DNA of 64,000 bases from Sulfurimonas lithotrophica (GCF_009258225.1 NZ_CP043617.1:496001-560000); one strand, 5' to 3'; counted from the first letter of the stretch, positions 10,812 through 23,209 are shown. The notes: generated by a model from the sequence alone, not told the origin. Made by a program: numbers and translations.

Positions 10812-10863
10812 AGAGTAAGAGCAACTATTCGTTTAGTTGGCTCAGAAAAGTTCTCACGAACTA

Positions 10864-10903
10864 ATTAGTTGTTAGGATGTTGCTTACTTAGTTTTCAGTG
10901 ATC
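10864..10903 (+). other. Pre-16S processing stem, right arm
   Basis: Reverse complement of the leader segment 9077-9117, with the long matching blocks ATTAGTTGTTA and CTTACTTAGTTTTCA and a few mismatches between them. It lies about 50 bases after the 16S 3' end, within the 16S-tRNA spacer. It would pair with the leader to form the RNase III stalk. Confidence 0.8.
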
Positions 10904-11054
10904 TGTGATCATTGAAAGATATAGATGTTTATCTTATAGGGATTTTTGCTTTAATCGAGGTGGGTTCTTGAACGAATGAGGAGTATAGTTAGACTATATG
11001 ACGAATGAGAGAAAGGTTCCAACGAAGAAAAAAGAAAAAAGCACATAAGAAAGA

Positions 11055-11131
11055 GGGCCTATAGCTCAGCTGGTTAGAGTGCACCCCTGATAAGGGTGAG
11101 GTCCCAGGTTCAAGTCCTGGTAGGCCCACCA
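11055..11131 (+). tRNA. tRNA-Ile (anticodon GAT)
   Basis: A 77-base cloverleaf with encoded CCA. The acceptor arm GGGCCTA pairs with TAGGCCC, the D arm is AGCTCAGCTGGTTAGAGT, and the anticodon stem CCCCT/AAGGG holds the loop with GAT. The T arm is CCAGGTTCAAGTCCTGG. It lies in the 16S-23S spacer. The tRNA-Ala that usually accompanies it in bacterial rRNA spacers is not present here. Confidence 0.97.
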
Positions 11132-11466
11132 TTTTTGGAAATTTGCACTTGATAAGCTTGCTCACATACTTAAAGTATGCTTCGCAATCTTCTCAAGCAC
11201 AACTTCCACAAAAATACTAAAGATTAAAAAGTTTAATCCAAGTCTTAAATATTAAGATTTAGATTAGACTTTTATGTTTAAAGTCTTGTTCATTTAAAAT
11301 ACAATTGTTAAAGTCAACAACTATAGTTAAAGAAACTAGTTATAGATAAATTATTAGATATAACAATAGGTCAATTTAATTATAACAACTAAATAACTAC
11401 AATAATAAGATTACTGACTTGTTTGAGGTATTAAAGTACATTAAACAAGGTAGTGAAGCGAATTAG
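11132..11466 (+). other. tRNA-Ile to 23S spacer with inverted repeat and processing arms
   Basis: About 335 bases without a gene. Right after the tRNA, 11131-11215 forms an imperfect inverted repeat with arms of about 40 bases around TTAAA: it starts ATTTTTGGAA and ends CACAAAAAT, with ACATACTT/AAGTATGC at the tip. Further on are two segments complementary to the region downstream of 23S, at 11304-11319 and 11439-11459, forming the pre-23S stem. No tRNA-Ala and no reading frame are seen. Confidence 0.7.
11439..11459 (+). other. Pre-23S processing stem, left arm
   Basis: CATTAAACAAGGTAGTGAAGC pairs with 14365-14385 (GCTTCACTACCTTGTTTAGTG), with one G-U pair. A second, outer segment at 11304-11319 (ATTGTTAAAGTCAACA) pairs perfectly with 14397-14412. 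Together these bracket the 23S gene, as expected for precursor processing. Confidence 0.8.
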
Positions 11467-14362
<2,896 letters not shown>

Positions 14363-14364
14363 AA

Positions 14365-14412
14365 GCTTCACTACCTTGTTTAGTGTATTAAGTTGCTGTT
14401 GACTTTAACAAT
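14365..14412 (+). other. Pre-23S processing stem, right arms
   Basis: Bases 14365-14385 pair with 11439-11459, and 14397-14412 pair with 11304-11319. The inner and outer stems lie directly after the 23S 3' end and before 5S. Confidence 0.78.
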
Positions 14413-14473
14413 TCTATACAAACAACTTATACAATCAAATATAAGTACATACTACGATGTATTTATACTTGAT

Positions 14474-14593
14474 TGTCTAGGTGGCAATAGAGAGAGGGAA
14501 ACGCCTGGCCCCATTCCGAACCCAGAAGCTAAGCCTCTCATCGCTGATAATACTTGTCCTTTCAGGATTGGAAATGTAGGTCGCCGCCTAGTT
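14474..14593 (+). rRNA. rrf: 5S ribosomal RNA
   Basis: About 120 bases. The ends TGTCTAGGTGGC and GCCGCCTAGTT pair, and the conserved block CCCCATTCCGAACCCAGAAG is present, followed by AAGCCTCTCATCGCTGATAATACT. It closes the rRNA operon, and the convergent aat gene begins about ten bases later. No clear separate terminator is visible between them. Confidence 0.95.
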
Positions 14594-14603
14594 GATCAGT
14601 TTC

Positions 14604-15284
14604 TTATTTAATAATTTCCCAACTATGTTCTAATTTATCTATATTTACTTTATAGAGTCTATCTAAAAAATATGTCCTTGCTACTTCTTTAGCACCTAGA
14701 CTTTTAAGATGTTCAGTCGGTACTTGACAATCTATAAAATCATATCCCCATATTTTTAAATGTTTGACTAGAATCGCATATGCAGCTTTTGAAGCATCAC
14801 TTACATCTGCAAACATAGATTCTCCACAAAAAACTTTACCAACAACTATGCCGTATAAGCCACCCACTAATTTATTATCTATATAACTCTCAATAGAGTG
14901 TGCTAAACCCATACCGTGTAACTCTTCAAAGGCTTCAATAATATCTTCTTGTATCCAAGTTCCTAACTGCTCTTTTCTATTTATAGTTCCGCATCTGCGA
15001 ATTACTTGTGAAAAATTTGTATCAAACTTATATTCAAATTTTTTCATACTTTTTTTAAGTGAGCGAGATAGTTTAAAATCATCTAACTCCATTATTAGTC
15101 TAGGATCTGGTGACCACCATAAAATTGGTTCACCTTTGTTATACCATGGAAAGATACCGTTTTGATATGCTCGTATAAGTCTGGAGGGATTTAAATCCCC
15201 TCCCCAAGCCAAGATGCCGTCTTCATTGGCATCTTCTGGATGAGGAAAGATAAGTGAGTATTTATTTAGTTGAGGGATTTGCAT
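14604..15284 (-). CDS. aat: Leucyl/phenylalanyl-tRNA--protein transferase
   Basis: A 226-residue enzyme that attaches Leu or Phe to proteins with N-terminal Arg or Lys, making them N-degron substrates. Family sequence is clear: ILAWGGDLNPSRLIRAYQNGIFPWYNKGEPILWWSPDPR near the start, then GESMFADVSDASKAAYAILVKHL and the end IDCQVPTEHLKSLGAKEV. It overlaps the end of clpA by 19 bases and lies in one operon with clpS and clpA, which recognise and unfold the same substrates. Confidence 0.97.
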   Translation of the reverse strand: MQIPQLNKYSLIFPHPEDANEDGILAWGGDLNPSRLIRAYQNGIFPWYNKGEPILWWSPDPRLIMELDDFKLSRSLKKSMKKFEYKFDTNFSQVIRRCGTINRKEQLGTWIQEDIIEAFEELHGMGLAHSIESYIDNKLVGGLYGIVVGKVFCGESMFADVSDASKAAYAILVKHLKIWGYDFIDCQVPTEHLKSLGAKEVARTYFLDRLYKVNIDKLEHSWEIIK

Positions 15285-17446
15285 TTTATTGTTAATTTAC
15301 CCTTTAAGCCTACTTCTACAACTCCACCATTTTTTAATTTGCCAAACAGAATCTCATCGCTAAGTTTATTTGTAATATTATCTTGAATATATCTTTTTAA
15401 CGGACGAGCACCCATTTCAGGAGAATATGCTTCTTCTGCAATAAACTCTTTTGCCGCATCAGATGCTTTTATTGTTATTTTCTTAGATGCCAGTTCATTA
15501 TTTAGCTCATTAATAAATTTTTCAACAATACCTTTAACTGTGTCAAGTCCAAGTTGAGAAAATTCTACAATAGCATCCAAGCGGTTTCTAAATTCAGGTG
15601 TAAAGAATGATTTTAATTCTTCATTTGCAGATATAGATGAATCTTTATTAAATCCCATAACGCTTCTTGCATTTGCCCCGATATTTGAAGTCATAATAAG
15701 TATTACATTTTGAAAATCTGCTTTATAACCGTTGTTGTCCGTCAAGGTAGCATTATCCATAATTTGCAGTAAAATATTTATTAAATCTGGATGTGCTTTT
15801 TCTATCTCATCTAAAAGTAAAACAGTATATGGATGTTTTTTTATAGTCTCTGTCAACAGTCCACCCTGCTCAAATCCAACATATCCAGGAGGTGCACCGA
15901 CTAGACGCGAAAGTGCGTGTTTTTCCATATATTCACTCATATCAAAACGCTCAAAGTTAATACCAAGAGTTTTACTAAGAGATATTGCAAGTTCAGTTTT
16001 ACCCACACCTGTCGGACCTGAGAATAAAAATGAAGCTATCGGTTTATCGGCAGGTGTAAGACCTGCTTTTGATATTTTTATAGCTTTTGAGACTTCAAAA
16101 ACTGCATTGTCTTGTCCAATAACCTGTTTTTTCAAATCATCTTCAAGTGATGCTAAAACTTTTGTTTCATCTTTATCAATTTTAGAACCGCTTATTCCGA
16201 TAATTTTAGATATTGTAGCTTCTATATCGCTAACACCGACCTTGGTTTTTGCTTTTTTGAGAAGATGAAATGATGCTGCAGTTTCATCTATTAAATCTAT
16301 GGCAACATCAGGTAAGAATCTGTCTGTGATATATCTTTTAGACAATTCAACGGCACTCTCTAAAGCTTTTGTCGTATATTTTACATTATGATGTTTTTCG
16401 TATTTTTCTTTTAGACCTTTAAGTATTTCTATACTTGTTTCAATAGAAGGTTCATTAATATCAACCTTACTAAAACGTCTGCTTAGAGCTTTGTCCTTCT
16501 CAAATCCGTTTCTATACTCGGCAAAAGTAGTAGCACCCATACATCTAAGCTCTCCAGATGCAAGAGCAGGTTTTAATTGGTTTGCAGCATCCATAGTACC
16601 GCTTGTAGCACCCGCACCGATAAGTGTATGAATCTCATCTATAAAAAGAATGGCATTTGGATTCGATTTTAACTCATCCATAACACCTTTTAGGCGTTTT
16701 TCAAAATCACCTCTGTATTTTGTACCTGCAAGCATTGCACTTAGATCAAGTGCAAACAGGTCAGCTTCTTTTATAATATCAGGAACTTTGCCGGCAACTA
16801 TATTTAAAGCCAGACCTTCAGCTATTGCAGTTTTACCAACACCTGCCTCGCCTACAAGTATCGGGTTGTTTTTTTTCCTTCTGCAAAGTATCTGTGTAAC
16901 TCTCTCAATCTCGTTTTTACGTCCAATTACGGGATCAATTTTACCTTCCTTGGCTTTTTGTAACAAATCGATTGAGTATTTGCTTAGAAAACCTTCTTCG
17001 GCTTCTTTTATATCTTCTTTTACATTAGTATGGGAGATTATTTCTAAAATATCCAGTTTTGATATATTATATTCTTCGAGCAGTGTATGTGTAAAAGTAT
17101 TTTTCTCTTCAAAAAGCGCTGCTATCATATCACCTATATCTGCAGAGTTTTGACCTGCACTTTGAATGTGTCTAACCATCGAATCAACTACGCGTGAGAG
17201 AGCTGCACTCTCATACGGTTCTATATTAATATTTTGTGGAAGAGGGTCAATATTTGTAGTGATATATATTTTTAAAAGTGAACGCATCTTCTCTACATCT
17301 CCACCGCAGGCGAGAATGATATACATACCCTCATCCGAAGCTAAAATCTCATAGAACAAGTGTTCTATGGTCAAATACTCATGTCTTAATTCTTTTGCAA
17401 ATATAATCGAGTTTTGTATAACTGTATTTAGATTTGAACTTATCAT
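15266..17446 (-). CDS. clpA: ATP-dependent Clp protease ATPase subunit ClpA
   Basis: A 726-residue AAA+ unfoldase. It has an N-terminal Clp repeat domain (about 1-145) that docks ClpS, then a first ATPase domain with GEAGVGKT (199-206) and a second with GPTGVGKT (about 475). The stretch MTSNIGANARSVMGFNK corresponds to the loop that docks the protease ClpP. It unfolds substrates and feeds them to ClpP, which is not encoded in the window. The start lies one base after the clpS stop, and the end overlaps aat, so the three genes are translationally linked. Confidence 0.97.
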   Translation of the reverse strand: MISSNLNTVIQNSIIFAKELRHEYLTIEHLFYEILASDEGMYIILACGGDVEKMRSLLKIYITTNIDPLPQNINIEPYESAALSRVVDSMVRHIQSAGQNSADIGDMIAALFEEKNTFTHTLLEEYNISKLDILEIISHTNVKEDIKEAEEGFLSKYSIDLLQKAKEGKIDPVIGRKNEIERVTQILCRRKKNNPILVGEAGVGKTAIAEGLALNIVAGKVPDIIKEADLFALDLSAMLAGTKYRGDFEKRLKGVMDELKSNPNAILFIDEIHTLIGAGATSGTMDAANQLKPALASGELRCMGATTFAEYRNGFEKDKALSRRFSKVDINEPSIETSIEILKGLKEKYEKHHNVKYTTKALESAVELSKRYITDRFLPDVAIDLIDETAASFHLLKKAKTKVGVSDIEATISKIIGISGSKIDKDETKVLASLEDDLKKQVIGQDNAVFEVSKAIKISKAGLTPADKPIASFLFSGPTGVGKTELAISLSKTLGINFERFDMSEYMEKHALSRLVGAPPGYVGFEQGGLLTETIKKHPYTVLLLDEIEKAHPDLINILLQIMDNATLTDNNGYKADFQNVILIMTSNIGANARSVMGFNKDSSISANEELKSFFTPEFRNRLDAIVEFSQLGLDTVKGIVEKFINELNNELASKKITIKASDAAKEFIAEEAYSPEMGARPLKRYIQDNITNKLSDEILFGKLKNGGVVEVGLKGKLTIKCKSLN

Positions 17447-17447
17447 T

Positions 17448-17747
17448 CTATTCCTCCTCTATAATACATTTTAGCGGAAAATTACGCTCTTTAGCACGTT
17501 TATGAACAGTTAATACTTTTGTTTCAGCTATTTCATAAGTATAGATGCCACAAATACCTTTGTCTTTTTTATGTACATCAAGCATAATAGCTTCAGCTTG
17601 TTCATAAGTTTTGTGAAAAACATTCATTAAAATATCTATCACGAACTCCATAGATGTATAATCATCGTTTAAAATAAGAACTTTATATCTCTTTGGAAAC
17701 TTAATTTCAATCTCATTTGATAGTTCATGCTCAGTATGTGTACCCAT
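17448..17747 (-). CDS. clpS: ClpS adaptor protein
   Basis: A 99-residue protein with the ClpS core KVLILNDDYTSMEFVIDIL, followed by VFHKTYEQAEAIMLDVHKKDKGICGIYTYEIAETK. ClpS binds N-terminal Leu, Phe, Tyr or Trp and hands such proteins to ClpA. It starts at the last base of the preceding PLP-enzyme gene and sits one base before clpA. With aat in the same operon this is a complete recognition branch of the bacterial N-degron pathway. Confidence 0.96.
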   Translation of the reverse strand: MGTHTEHELSNEIEIKFPKRYKVLILNDDYTSMEFVIDILMNVFHKTYEQAEAIMLDVHKKDKGICGIYTYEIAETKVLTVHKRAKERNFPLKCIIEEE

Positions 17748-18982
17748 TACGCGGCCGCCTTTATAAAATCATCTATAATATCTTGTGGATTTTCTAATCC
17801 TATAGATATACGTATTAAACCTTCAGTTATTCCTAGGAATTTTTTTTGTTCTTCATTAAAATCACTGTAAATAGTTGAAGCCATATGAAGCGCAAGTGTA
17901 CGATTATCACCTATATTTGCCGTCAGTGTAGCAATCTTTGAGTTATTTAAAAATCTAAACGCATCTTCTTTTGTACCCATATCTATAGTTAATAGTGTAC
18001 CGCAACCTTTTGAAAAAAGCTTTTTATATTTAGAATTTTGTTCACTAGATGCTAGAGATGGATGGTTTACTTTTATACCTGCTTTAGATAACTCTTTTGC
18101 AACTATTTCAACACTTTTAACAATTCTATCCATTCTAAGTGTCAATGTTTCAAGCCCAAGCATTGTTTGATAACTTGCATGAGCTGATGCACTCATTCCA
18201 AAATCTCTAAGTGCTCTTTTTTTTGCATTTGCTATTAGAGCCATTTTACCCATCTTATTTATAAACTTATGAACATCTTTGTATTTTTGTGTTTTAAACT
18301 TATCATCATTTTCATTTATGGCACGAAAGACTGTACATCCGCCAAGAGCCGATGTATTTCCGGAGATAATTTTAGTAGTTGAATATACAACTATATCTGC
18401 ACCGAGTTCAAGAGGCTTTAGGCTAAGGGGTGTTATCGTATTATCCACTATTAAAACAACTCCGTATTTGTTTGCGATATTTGCGATTTTTTTAATATCG
18501 GGAAGTCTCATGTTCGGATTTCCTACACTCTCGCAAAAGATTATTTTTGTATTTTCGTTTATCGTATTTTCAATTGCTTCTAGCTCATCAACATCAAAAA
18601 AATGTGTTTTAATTCCAAATCGTGTTAGTGTTTCAGAAAATAGTGAATAAGTCCCGCCAAATAATCCTCCTATAGATATAATCTCATCCCCCATAGACAA
18701 AAGACTCATTGTTGCAAGAGTTACAGCACTCATTCCACTGCTTGTTGCTACGGCACCGATTCCACCGTCCATCTCTGCCATTACATTTTCAAGTTTTGCA
18801 GTAGTAGGGTTGCCCATACGCGAATACAGAGGTTTTTTTACACTCCCGCTAAAAATACCTTCAGCAGTATCTGCATCTCCATAAGCAAAAGATGCAGATG
18901 AAGTGATAACAGGACTTACAGGGCCCTCTTTATTCCCTATAGTTTGTACAAATTGGGTACAATATTCTTCAAAATTGTTCAT
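17747..18982 (-). CDS. Cys/Met metabolism PLP-dependent enzyme (OAH sulfhydrylase or methionine gamma-lyase type)
   Basis: A 411-residue fold-type I PLP enzyme. PLP-binding features are visible: SRMGNPT and TSSGMSAVTLA in the N-terminal half, the pyridine-binding aspartate at 180 (LIVDN) and the Schiff-base lysine at about 204 (YSTTKIISG). The family includes O-acetylhomoserine sulfhydrylase, cystathionine gamma-synthase and methionine gamma-lyase; sequence alone does not settle which. It heads the operon with clpS, clpA and aat, though a functional link to proteolysis is not evident. Confidence 0.85.
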   Translation of the reverse strand: MNNFEEYCTQFVQTIGNKEGPVSPVITSSASFAYGDADTAEGIFSGSVKKPLYSRMGNPTTAKLENVMAEMDGGIGAVATSSGMSAVTLATMSLLSMGDEIISIGGLFGGTYSLFSETLTRFGIKTHFFDVDELEAIENTINENTKIIFCESVGNPNMRLPDIKKIANIANKYGVVLIVDNTITPLSLKPLELGADIVVYSTTKIISGNTSALGGCTVFRAINENDDKFKTQKYKDVHKFINKMGKMALIANAKKRALRDFGMSASAHASYQTMLGLETLTLRMDRIVKSVEIVAKELSKAGIKVNHPSLASSEQNSKYKKLFSKGCGTLLTIDMGTKEDAFRFLNNSKIATLTANIGDNRTLALHMASTIYSDFNEEQKKFLGITEGLIRISIGLENPQDIIDDFIKAAA

Positions 18983-19032
18983 TTTTTAATAACCTTTAAA
19001 TAATGCAAGATTATAACAAATTAGAGATAACT

Positions 19033-19692
19033 ATGAATAAAAGAATTTTTATTACTGCTACAAATACAGATATCGGTAAGACTTATACTACTAAGCTACT
19101 TTTGAGAGAGTTTGCATCTCGTGGACTTAGGGTTGGTGTTATAAAACCCGTTGAGACAGGTGTAGTAGGCGGTGTCTATTTGGATGGAGATGAGCTTTTA
19201 AAAAAAGTACAAGAGTTAAACATTGAGTTTGAAGATATTAAAGTTGAGGATATCGTGCCAATCTCTTATAAACTTCCTGCTGCTCCCTTTGTTGCATCTA
19301 ATGCACAAAAATTTGATTTTAAAACCGTAGATGCAAAGGTGAAGCTTTTGGAAGATAGATGTGACGTACTTATCTTTGAAGGTGCCGGTGGATTGCTTGT
19401 ACCTATTGATGAAAACAATATGGTAGTTGATTTAATAAAGTATTATAAAGCTTCTGCTTTGCTAGTAACACACTGTTCACTTGGATGCATCAATGATACC
19501 TTGCTCTCAAAAAAAGTACTGGATGATTTAGATATTAAACATACGGTGGCGTTTAACTGTAGAGAAAGCGATAGCAGTTTTAAAGATGTGAGTGAACCTT
19601 ACTTTAATAAAATAGGTTTTGAAGTTTTAAAGGTTTCTGAACAGATAGACAAAATTTGTGATGTATTGTATAATTTGCAAAATAAAAATTGA
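19033..19692 (+). CDS. bioD: Dethiobiotin synthetase
   Basis: An enzyme of about 219 residues that closes the ureido ring of dethiobiotin from diaminopelargonate, CO2 and ATP. It opens with KRIFITATNTDIGKTYTTKLL, the family's modified Walker A loop, and has IKPVETGV and IFEGAGGLLVPI further on. I chose the ATG at 19033. The frame is open to an ATG at 19003, but that would add ten residues not found in the family and lacks a ribosome-binding site. It is divergent from the PLP-enzyme operon. Confidence 0.93.
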   Translation: MNKRIFITATNTDIGKTYTTKLLLREFASRGLRVGVIKPVETGVVGGVYLDGDELLKKVQELNIEFEDIKVEDIVPISYKLPAAPFVASNAQKFDFKTVDAKVKLLEDRCDVLIFEGAGGLLVPIDENNMVVDLIKYYKASALLVTHCSLGCINDTLLSKKVLDDLDIKHTVAFNCRESDSSFKDVSEPYFNKIGFEVLKVSEQIDKICDVLYNLQNKN

Positions 19693-19714
19693 TGAGAAAT
19701 AGACAAGGTATAAA

Positions 19715-20593
19715 TTGAAACATTTGACTAGAACTGATGATTTTACAAAAGAAGAGATAGAAGAACTTTTAGCAGATGCAAAAAAGTTTTCGGACGGGAA
19801 ATTTCATAGAATTTTAAAAGATAAAATTATTATCACTCTGTTTTTTGAAAATTCTACCCGTACAAAAAGCTCTTTTGAGATAGCGGCAAAACGTTTAGGT
19901 GCTGAAATCGTACACTTGGATGTTGCTAAAAGCTCAACTAAAAAAGGTGAAACACTTGTCGATACGGCAATGAACCTAGATTCAATGGGTCCCGATGCTA
20001 TTATAGTTCGTCATCAAAATTCAGGTGTTCCAAAAATACTCTCAAACCATACAAAAGCTTCTATAATAAATGCGGGTGACGGTGCTCATGCACACCCGAC
20101 TCAGGCATTGCTTGATTTATATACTTTAAAAAATCATTTTAAAGACTTAGAAGGTAAAAAAATAGCAATAGTGGGAGATATAAAAAACTCACGCGTAGCC
20201 AACTCAAACATAGAACTTTTAGGTCGTTTTGGCATGGAAGTTATACTTGTAGCACCTCCGCACTTTTTACCAAAAACATCACTTCGTACAACTCACTATA
20301 TAAACGAAGTTATAGATGAAGTAGATGCTATCATGAGTCTGCGTACCCAGACTGAGCGTCACTCTTCACAAAGTTATGCATCTTTAAAAGACTATGCGAG
20401 TGATTTTTGTATAACTGAAGAGTTAGTAGGTGAGAGAGACATTATACTTCTGCATCCGGGTCCTGTTCATAGAAATATCGATATAAGCGATGCTATGCTT
20501 GAAGATGACAGATGCAAGGTACTAGAACAGGTAAGTAACGGTGTTTTGATGCGTATGGCAGTTCTTAAAAAATTGATAAATGATGTGGGATAA
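19715..20593 (+). CDS. pyrB: Aspartate carbamoyltransferase catalytic subunit
   Basis: A 292-residue enzyme of pyrimidine synthesis that makes carbamoyl aspartate. The carbamoyl phosphate site [19 protein letters not shown], the [12 protein letters not shown] motif and [13 protein letters not shown] are all present. The start is TTG at 19715, preceded by an AAGG-containing ribosome-binding site; no upstream ATG fits. No pyrI regulatory subunit is adjacent. It overlaps the following pabB-like gene by 14 bases. Confidence 0.96.
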   Translation: MKHLTRTDDFTKEEIEELLADAKKFSDGKFHRILKDKIIITLFFENSTRTKSSFEIAAKRLGAEIVHLDVAKSSTKKGETLVDTAMNLDSMGPDAIIVRHQNSGVPKILSNHTKASIINAGDGAHAHPTQALLDLYTLKNHFKDLEGKKIAIVGDIKNSRVANSNIELLGRFGMEVILVAPPHFLPKTSLRTTHYINEVIDEVDAIMSLRTQTERHSSQSYASLKDYASDFCITEELVGERDIILLHPGPVHRNIDISDAMLEDDRCKVLEQVSNGVLMRMAVLKKLINDVG

Positions 20594-21518
20594 GTTAAAC
20601 TCTCTAGGAAAAGATAGAATACCTTTTTTATTTATAAGTGATTTTGAAGCAAAAGAGCTGATAGTTATACCGCTTGATGAACTCTCAAAACATGATGTAG
20701 AATACAGCATAAATGAAAACTATGAGTATCAAAGGCACAGAAGCGAATTAAAAAAAACTCTTATAAGTTTTGATAAGTACAAAGAAAAATTTGACTATGT
20801 GCAAGAAAAGATCAAAAACGGTGATACATATCTTTTAAACTTAACAGCCCAAACGAAAATAGATACGGATTTAACTTTAAAAGAGATTTTTAAACTCTCA
20901 AATGCTCACTATAAACTTAGATATAAAGATGAGTTTGTATGCTTTTCACCTGAAAAATTTGTTCAGATAAAAGATAATACTATCAGTACTTTTCCAATGA
21001 AAGGTACAATTGATGCAAGTGTACCTCAGGCACAAAGCGTCATTTTGGCAAATGAAAAAGAGATGGCTGAGCATATTATGGTGGTTGATCTTTTAAGAAA
21101 CGATTTAAGCATGGTAAGTAAAAATGTCAAAGTTAAAAAATTTCGTTATATCACAACTATAGACGCAGGCGATAAAAAACTGCTCCAAGTTAGTTCACAT
21201 ATAAATGGTGAGCTTGAGAATGAATGGCATGAGAATATCGGTAATATTTTAAAAAAACTTTTACCCGCAGGCAGTATAAGCGGTACACCAAAAAAATCTA
21301 CTTTAGATATAATAAAAACAATTGAAGATTATGAACGCGGTTTTTTCAGTGGAGTGTTTGGAATCTACGACGGAGAATCACTTGACAGCGGTGTAATGAT
21401 ACGCTTTATTGAAAAAAATAAAAACGGATATGTTTATAAAAGTGGTGGGGGGATAACACTCGATAGCGACTCAAAAAGTGAGTATAAAGAGCTATTGGAT
21501 AAAATATATCTACCTTAA
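20580..21518 (+). CDS. pabB: Aminodeoxychorismate synthase component I-like
   Basis: A 312-residue chorismate-binding enzyme. The signature region reads [35 protein letters not shown], and [11 protein letters not shown] and [11 protein letters not shown] are other family blocks. It converts chorismate with ammonia to aminodeoxychorismate for folate. It is shorter than the usual 450 residues because the N-terminal region is reduced, as in many Campylobacterota. No glutamine amidotransferase (pabA) or lyase (pabC) lies beside it. It overlaps pyrB. Confidence 0.88.
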   Translation: MMWDKLNSLGKDRIPFLFISDFEAKELIVIPLDELSKHDVEYSINENYEYQRHRSELKKTLISFDKYKEKFDYVQEKIKNGDTYLLNLTAQTKIDTDLTLKEIFKLSNAHYKLRYKDEFVCFSPEKFVQIKDNTISTFPMKGTIDASVPQAQSVILANEKEMAEHIMVVDLLRNDLSMVSKNVKVKKFRYITTIDAGDKKLLQVSSHINGELENEWHENIGNILKKLLPAGSISGTPKKSTLDIIKTIEDYERGFFSGVFGIYDGESLDSGVMIRFIEKNKNGYVYKSGGGITLDSDSKSEYKELLDKIYLP

Positions 21519-21531
21519 GGATATGTAACTA

Positions 21532-22848
21532 ATGATAAATGTATGGAATGACTTTTATACAAGCGGTATGAGTTTTGATGATTCAGAATTAGAACTCAAA
21601 GCCAGGTATCAGGTTGTCAATATCATTTTACTTCTTTCTATTTTGGGACTTTTGTTTGGTATTTTAGGAAATATCATAAGGGGTATAGACGGCTATATAT
21701 TAATAGAATTTATTTTGATTTTAAGCGGATTTATAATGATATACCTGATTAGAAAATCAAAAAGATTTTTTAATCCTGTAATGGAGATTTTGTCTTTTGA
21801 ATATAGTATTTTTTTCGTTTTTTTAGTACTTTTTAGCCCTATAGAAGATATGAAACACGTATGGCTTTTTACATACCCTTTAATTATTTTGAATTTACAA
21901 ACACCTCAAAAGTCAAAATATTGGCTTTCTTTTGTAGTTTTTTTACTTATTTTTGCAAATTTTCAACCTTTTTTTAAAATATCAATTAGCTCATACCAAA
22001 CGATATATATAATTTTTGTTCTTGTGTTAGTTAGTCTGATTACTTATTTTTATCAGAGAAAAATGATGGATGCAAGAGAAGTGATTATGCAGCAACGAGT
22101 TGTACTTGAGAAAAGGTATAACGAACTTTTAAAAAAAGACAAGATGCTCTCAACCCAGTCTAAGCAAGCCGTCATGGGAGAAATGATGAGTATGATAGCC
22201 CATCAGTGGAGACAACCTCTCTCAACCGTAACACTTTTAATCTCAAATCTGCAGTTTGGCAAAATGTTAGGAAATGAAATAAGCTCTCAAAAACTTGACA
22301 GCACACTCAATGAGATTAGCAGTACCTTGGTATATCTATCTGAAACTATTAATGATTTTCAAACATACTTCCATCCAAATAAAATAAAATCAAAAGTTGA
22401 AATTCACGAAGTTTTAAAAAAAGCCGTAAACTTTGCAAAACCAAGAGCCAATAGGAATAATATAGAGATGCTTATAAATAAAGAGACTGATATTGAATCG
22501 GTTACATATGAAAATGAACTAATCCAAATTATATTAAACCTTATAAATAATGCAATAGATGCACTTATAAATAAAGATACTCAAAACTCAAAAATAACTA
22601 TAAGTGCTAAAAATGTAGATGATATGATTTATATCTATGTAAAAGATACCGGAGAGGGAATAGCCCAAGAACATATAGACAAAGTTTTTGAACCGTACTT
22701 TTCCACAAAAGGTAAGAACGGTACCGGTTTAGGACTATATATGTCTCAAATTATTGCTCAAAAGCAGTTTGACGGTGAAATAAGTGTAAGTAGCTCAGAT
22801 GTCGGAGCTACCTTCTTAGTAAAGATAAAAAAAGACGTAAATTTTTAG
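21532..22848 (+). CDS. Membrane-bound sensor histidine kinase
   Basis: A 438-residue protein. The first about 175 residues hold five or six hydrophobic membrane segments and no extended periplasmic domain. Then come a short linker, the phospho-acceptor box IAHQWRQPLSTV (His 224), the N box LNLINNAIDAL and the ATP-lid region DTGEGIAQEHIDKVFEPYFSTKGKNGTGLGL. The HQWRQP type of H box is common in Campylobacterota. No response regulator is adjacent, so it is an orphan kinase whose signal is unknown. Confidence 0.9.
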   Translation: MINVWNDFYTSGMSFDDSELELKARYQVVNIILLLSILGLLFGILGNIIRGIDGYILIEFILILSGFIMIYLIRKSKRFFNPVMEILSFEYSIFFVFLVLFSPIEDMKHVWLFTYPLIILNLQTPQKSKYWLSFVVFLLIFANFQPFFKISISSYQTIYIIFVLVLVSLITYFYQRKMMDAREVIMQQRVVLEKRYNELLKKDKMLSTQSKQAVMGEMMSMIAHQWRQPLSTVTLLISNLQFGKMLGNEISSQKLDSTLNEISSTLVYLSETINDFQTYFHPNKIKSKVEIHEVLKKAVNFAKPRANRNNIEMLINKETDIESVTYENELIQIILNLINNAIDALINKDTQNSKITISAKNVDDMIYIYVKDTGEGIAQEHIDKVFEPYFSTKGKNGTGLGLYMSQIIAQKQFDGEISVSSSDVGATFLVKIKKDVNF

Positions 22849-22851
22849 ATC

Positions 22852-23199
22852 ATGTTTATAAGTTTTTTTATTGCCGTTTGTAACTTTATACTTATAGAGA
22901 TATTTGCTTCAACATCTTACGTATTTTATTTTATACTACTTTTTTTCTTTGTATATTTTTGTAGTTTTAAAGTAAAAATCCATCAGGTTTTTATTTATGT
23001 AACAATTATTTATATATCTGCAAACTTTTTTAGCAATGAAATCTTTGAGTTTTTTTTATATTTTGATATTTACAATTATTATATTTATGTTGAAAATGAG
23101 ATAATTATTATATTAAGTCTAATACATATATTTTTGTTAAAATATGTATCTTATTATTTTGATTTAAAAAAAATGGGTTATAATTTAATAAAAAAATAG
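22852..23199 (+). CDS. Small hydrophobic protein of unknown function
   Basis: A 115-residue reading frame starting three bases after the kinase stop. It is very rich in Phe, Ile and Tyr and contains about three or four possible membrane helices, ending in the basic tail KKMGYNLIKK. No family was recognised. Position and spacing suggest co-translation with the histidine kinase. However, the strong AT bias of this stretch means a chance open frame cannot be ruled out. Confidence 0.5.
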   Translation: MFISFFIAVCNFILIEIFASTSYVFYFILLFFFVYFCSFKVKIHQVFIYVTIIYISANFFSNEIFEFFLYFDIYNYYIYVENEIIIILSLIHIFLLKYVSYYFDLKKMGYNLIKK

Positions 23200-23209
23200 G
23201 ACTGTTTAT

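Noticed and set aside
10812-11054. tRNA-Ala in the 16S-23S spacer
   Set aside because: I looked for an alanine tRNA on both sides of tRNA-Ile and found no acceptor, T-arm or anticodon match.
15732-17153. Long open frames on the plus strand inside clpA
   Set aside because: They are antisense shadows of a gene with clear AAA+ motifs; their translations are low-complexity Ser-rich and match nothing.
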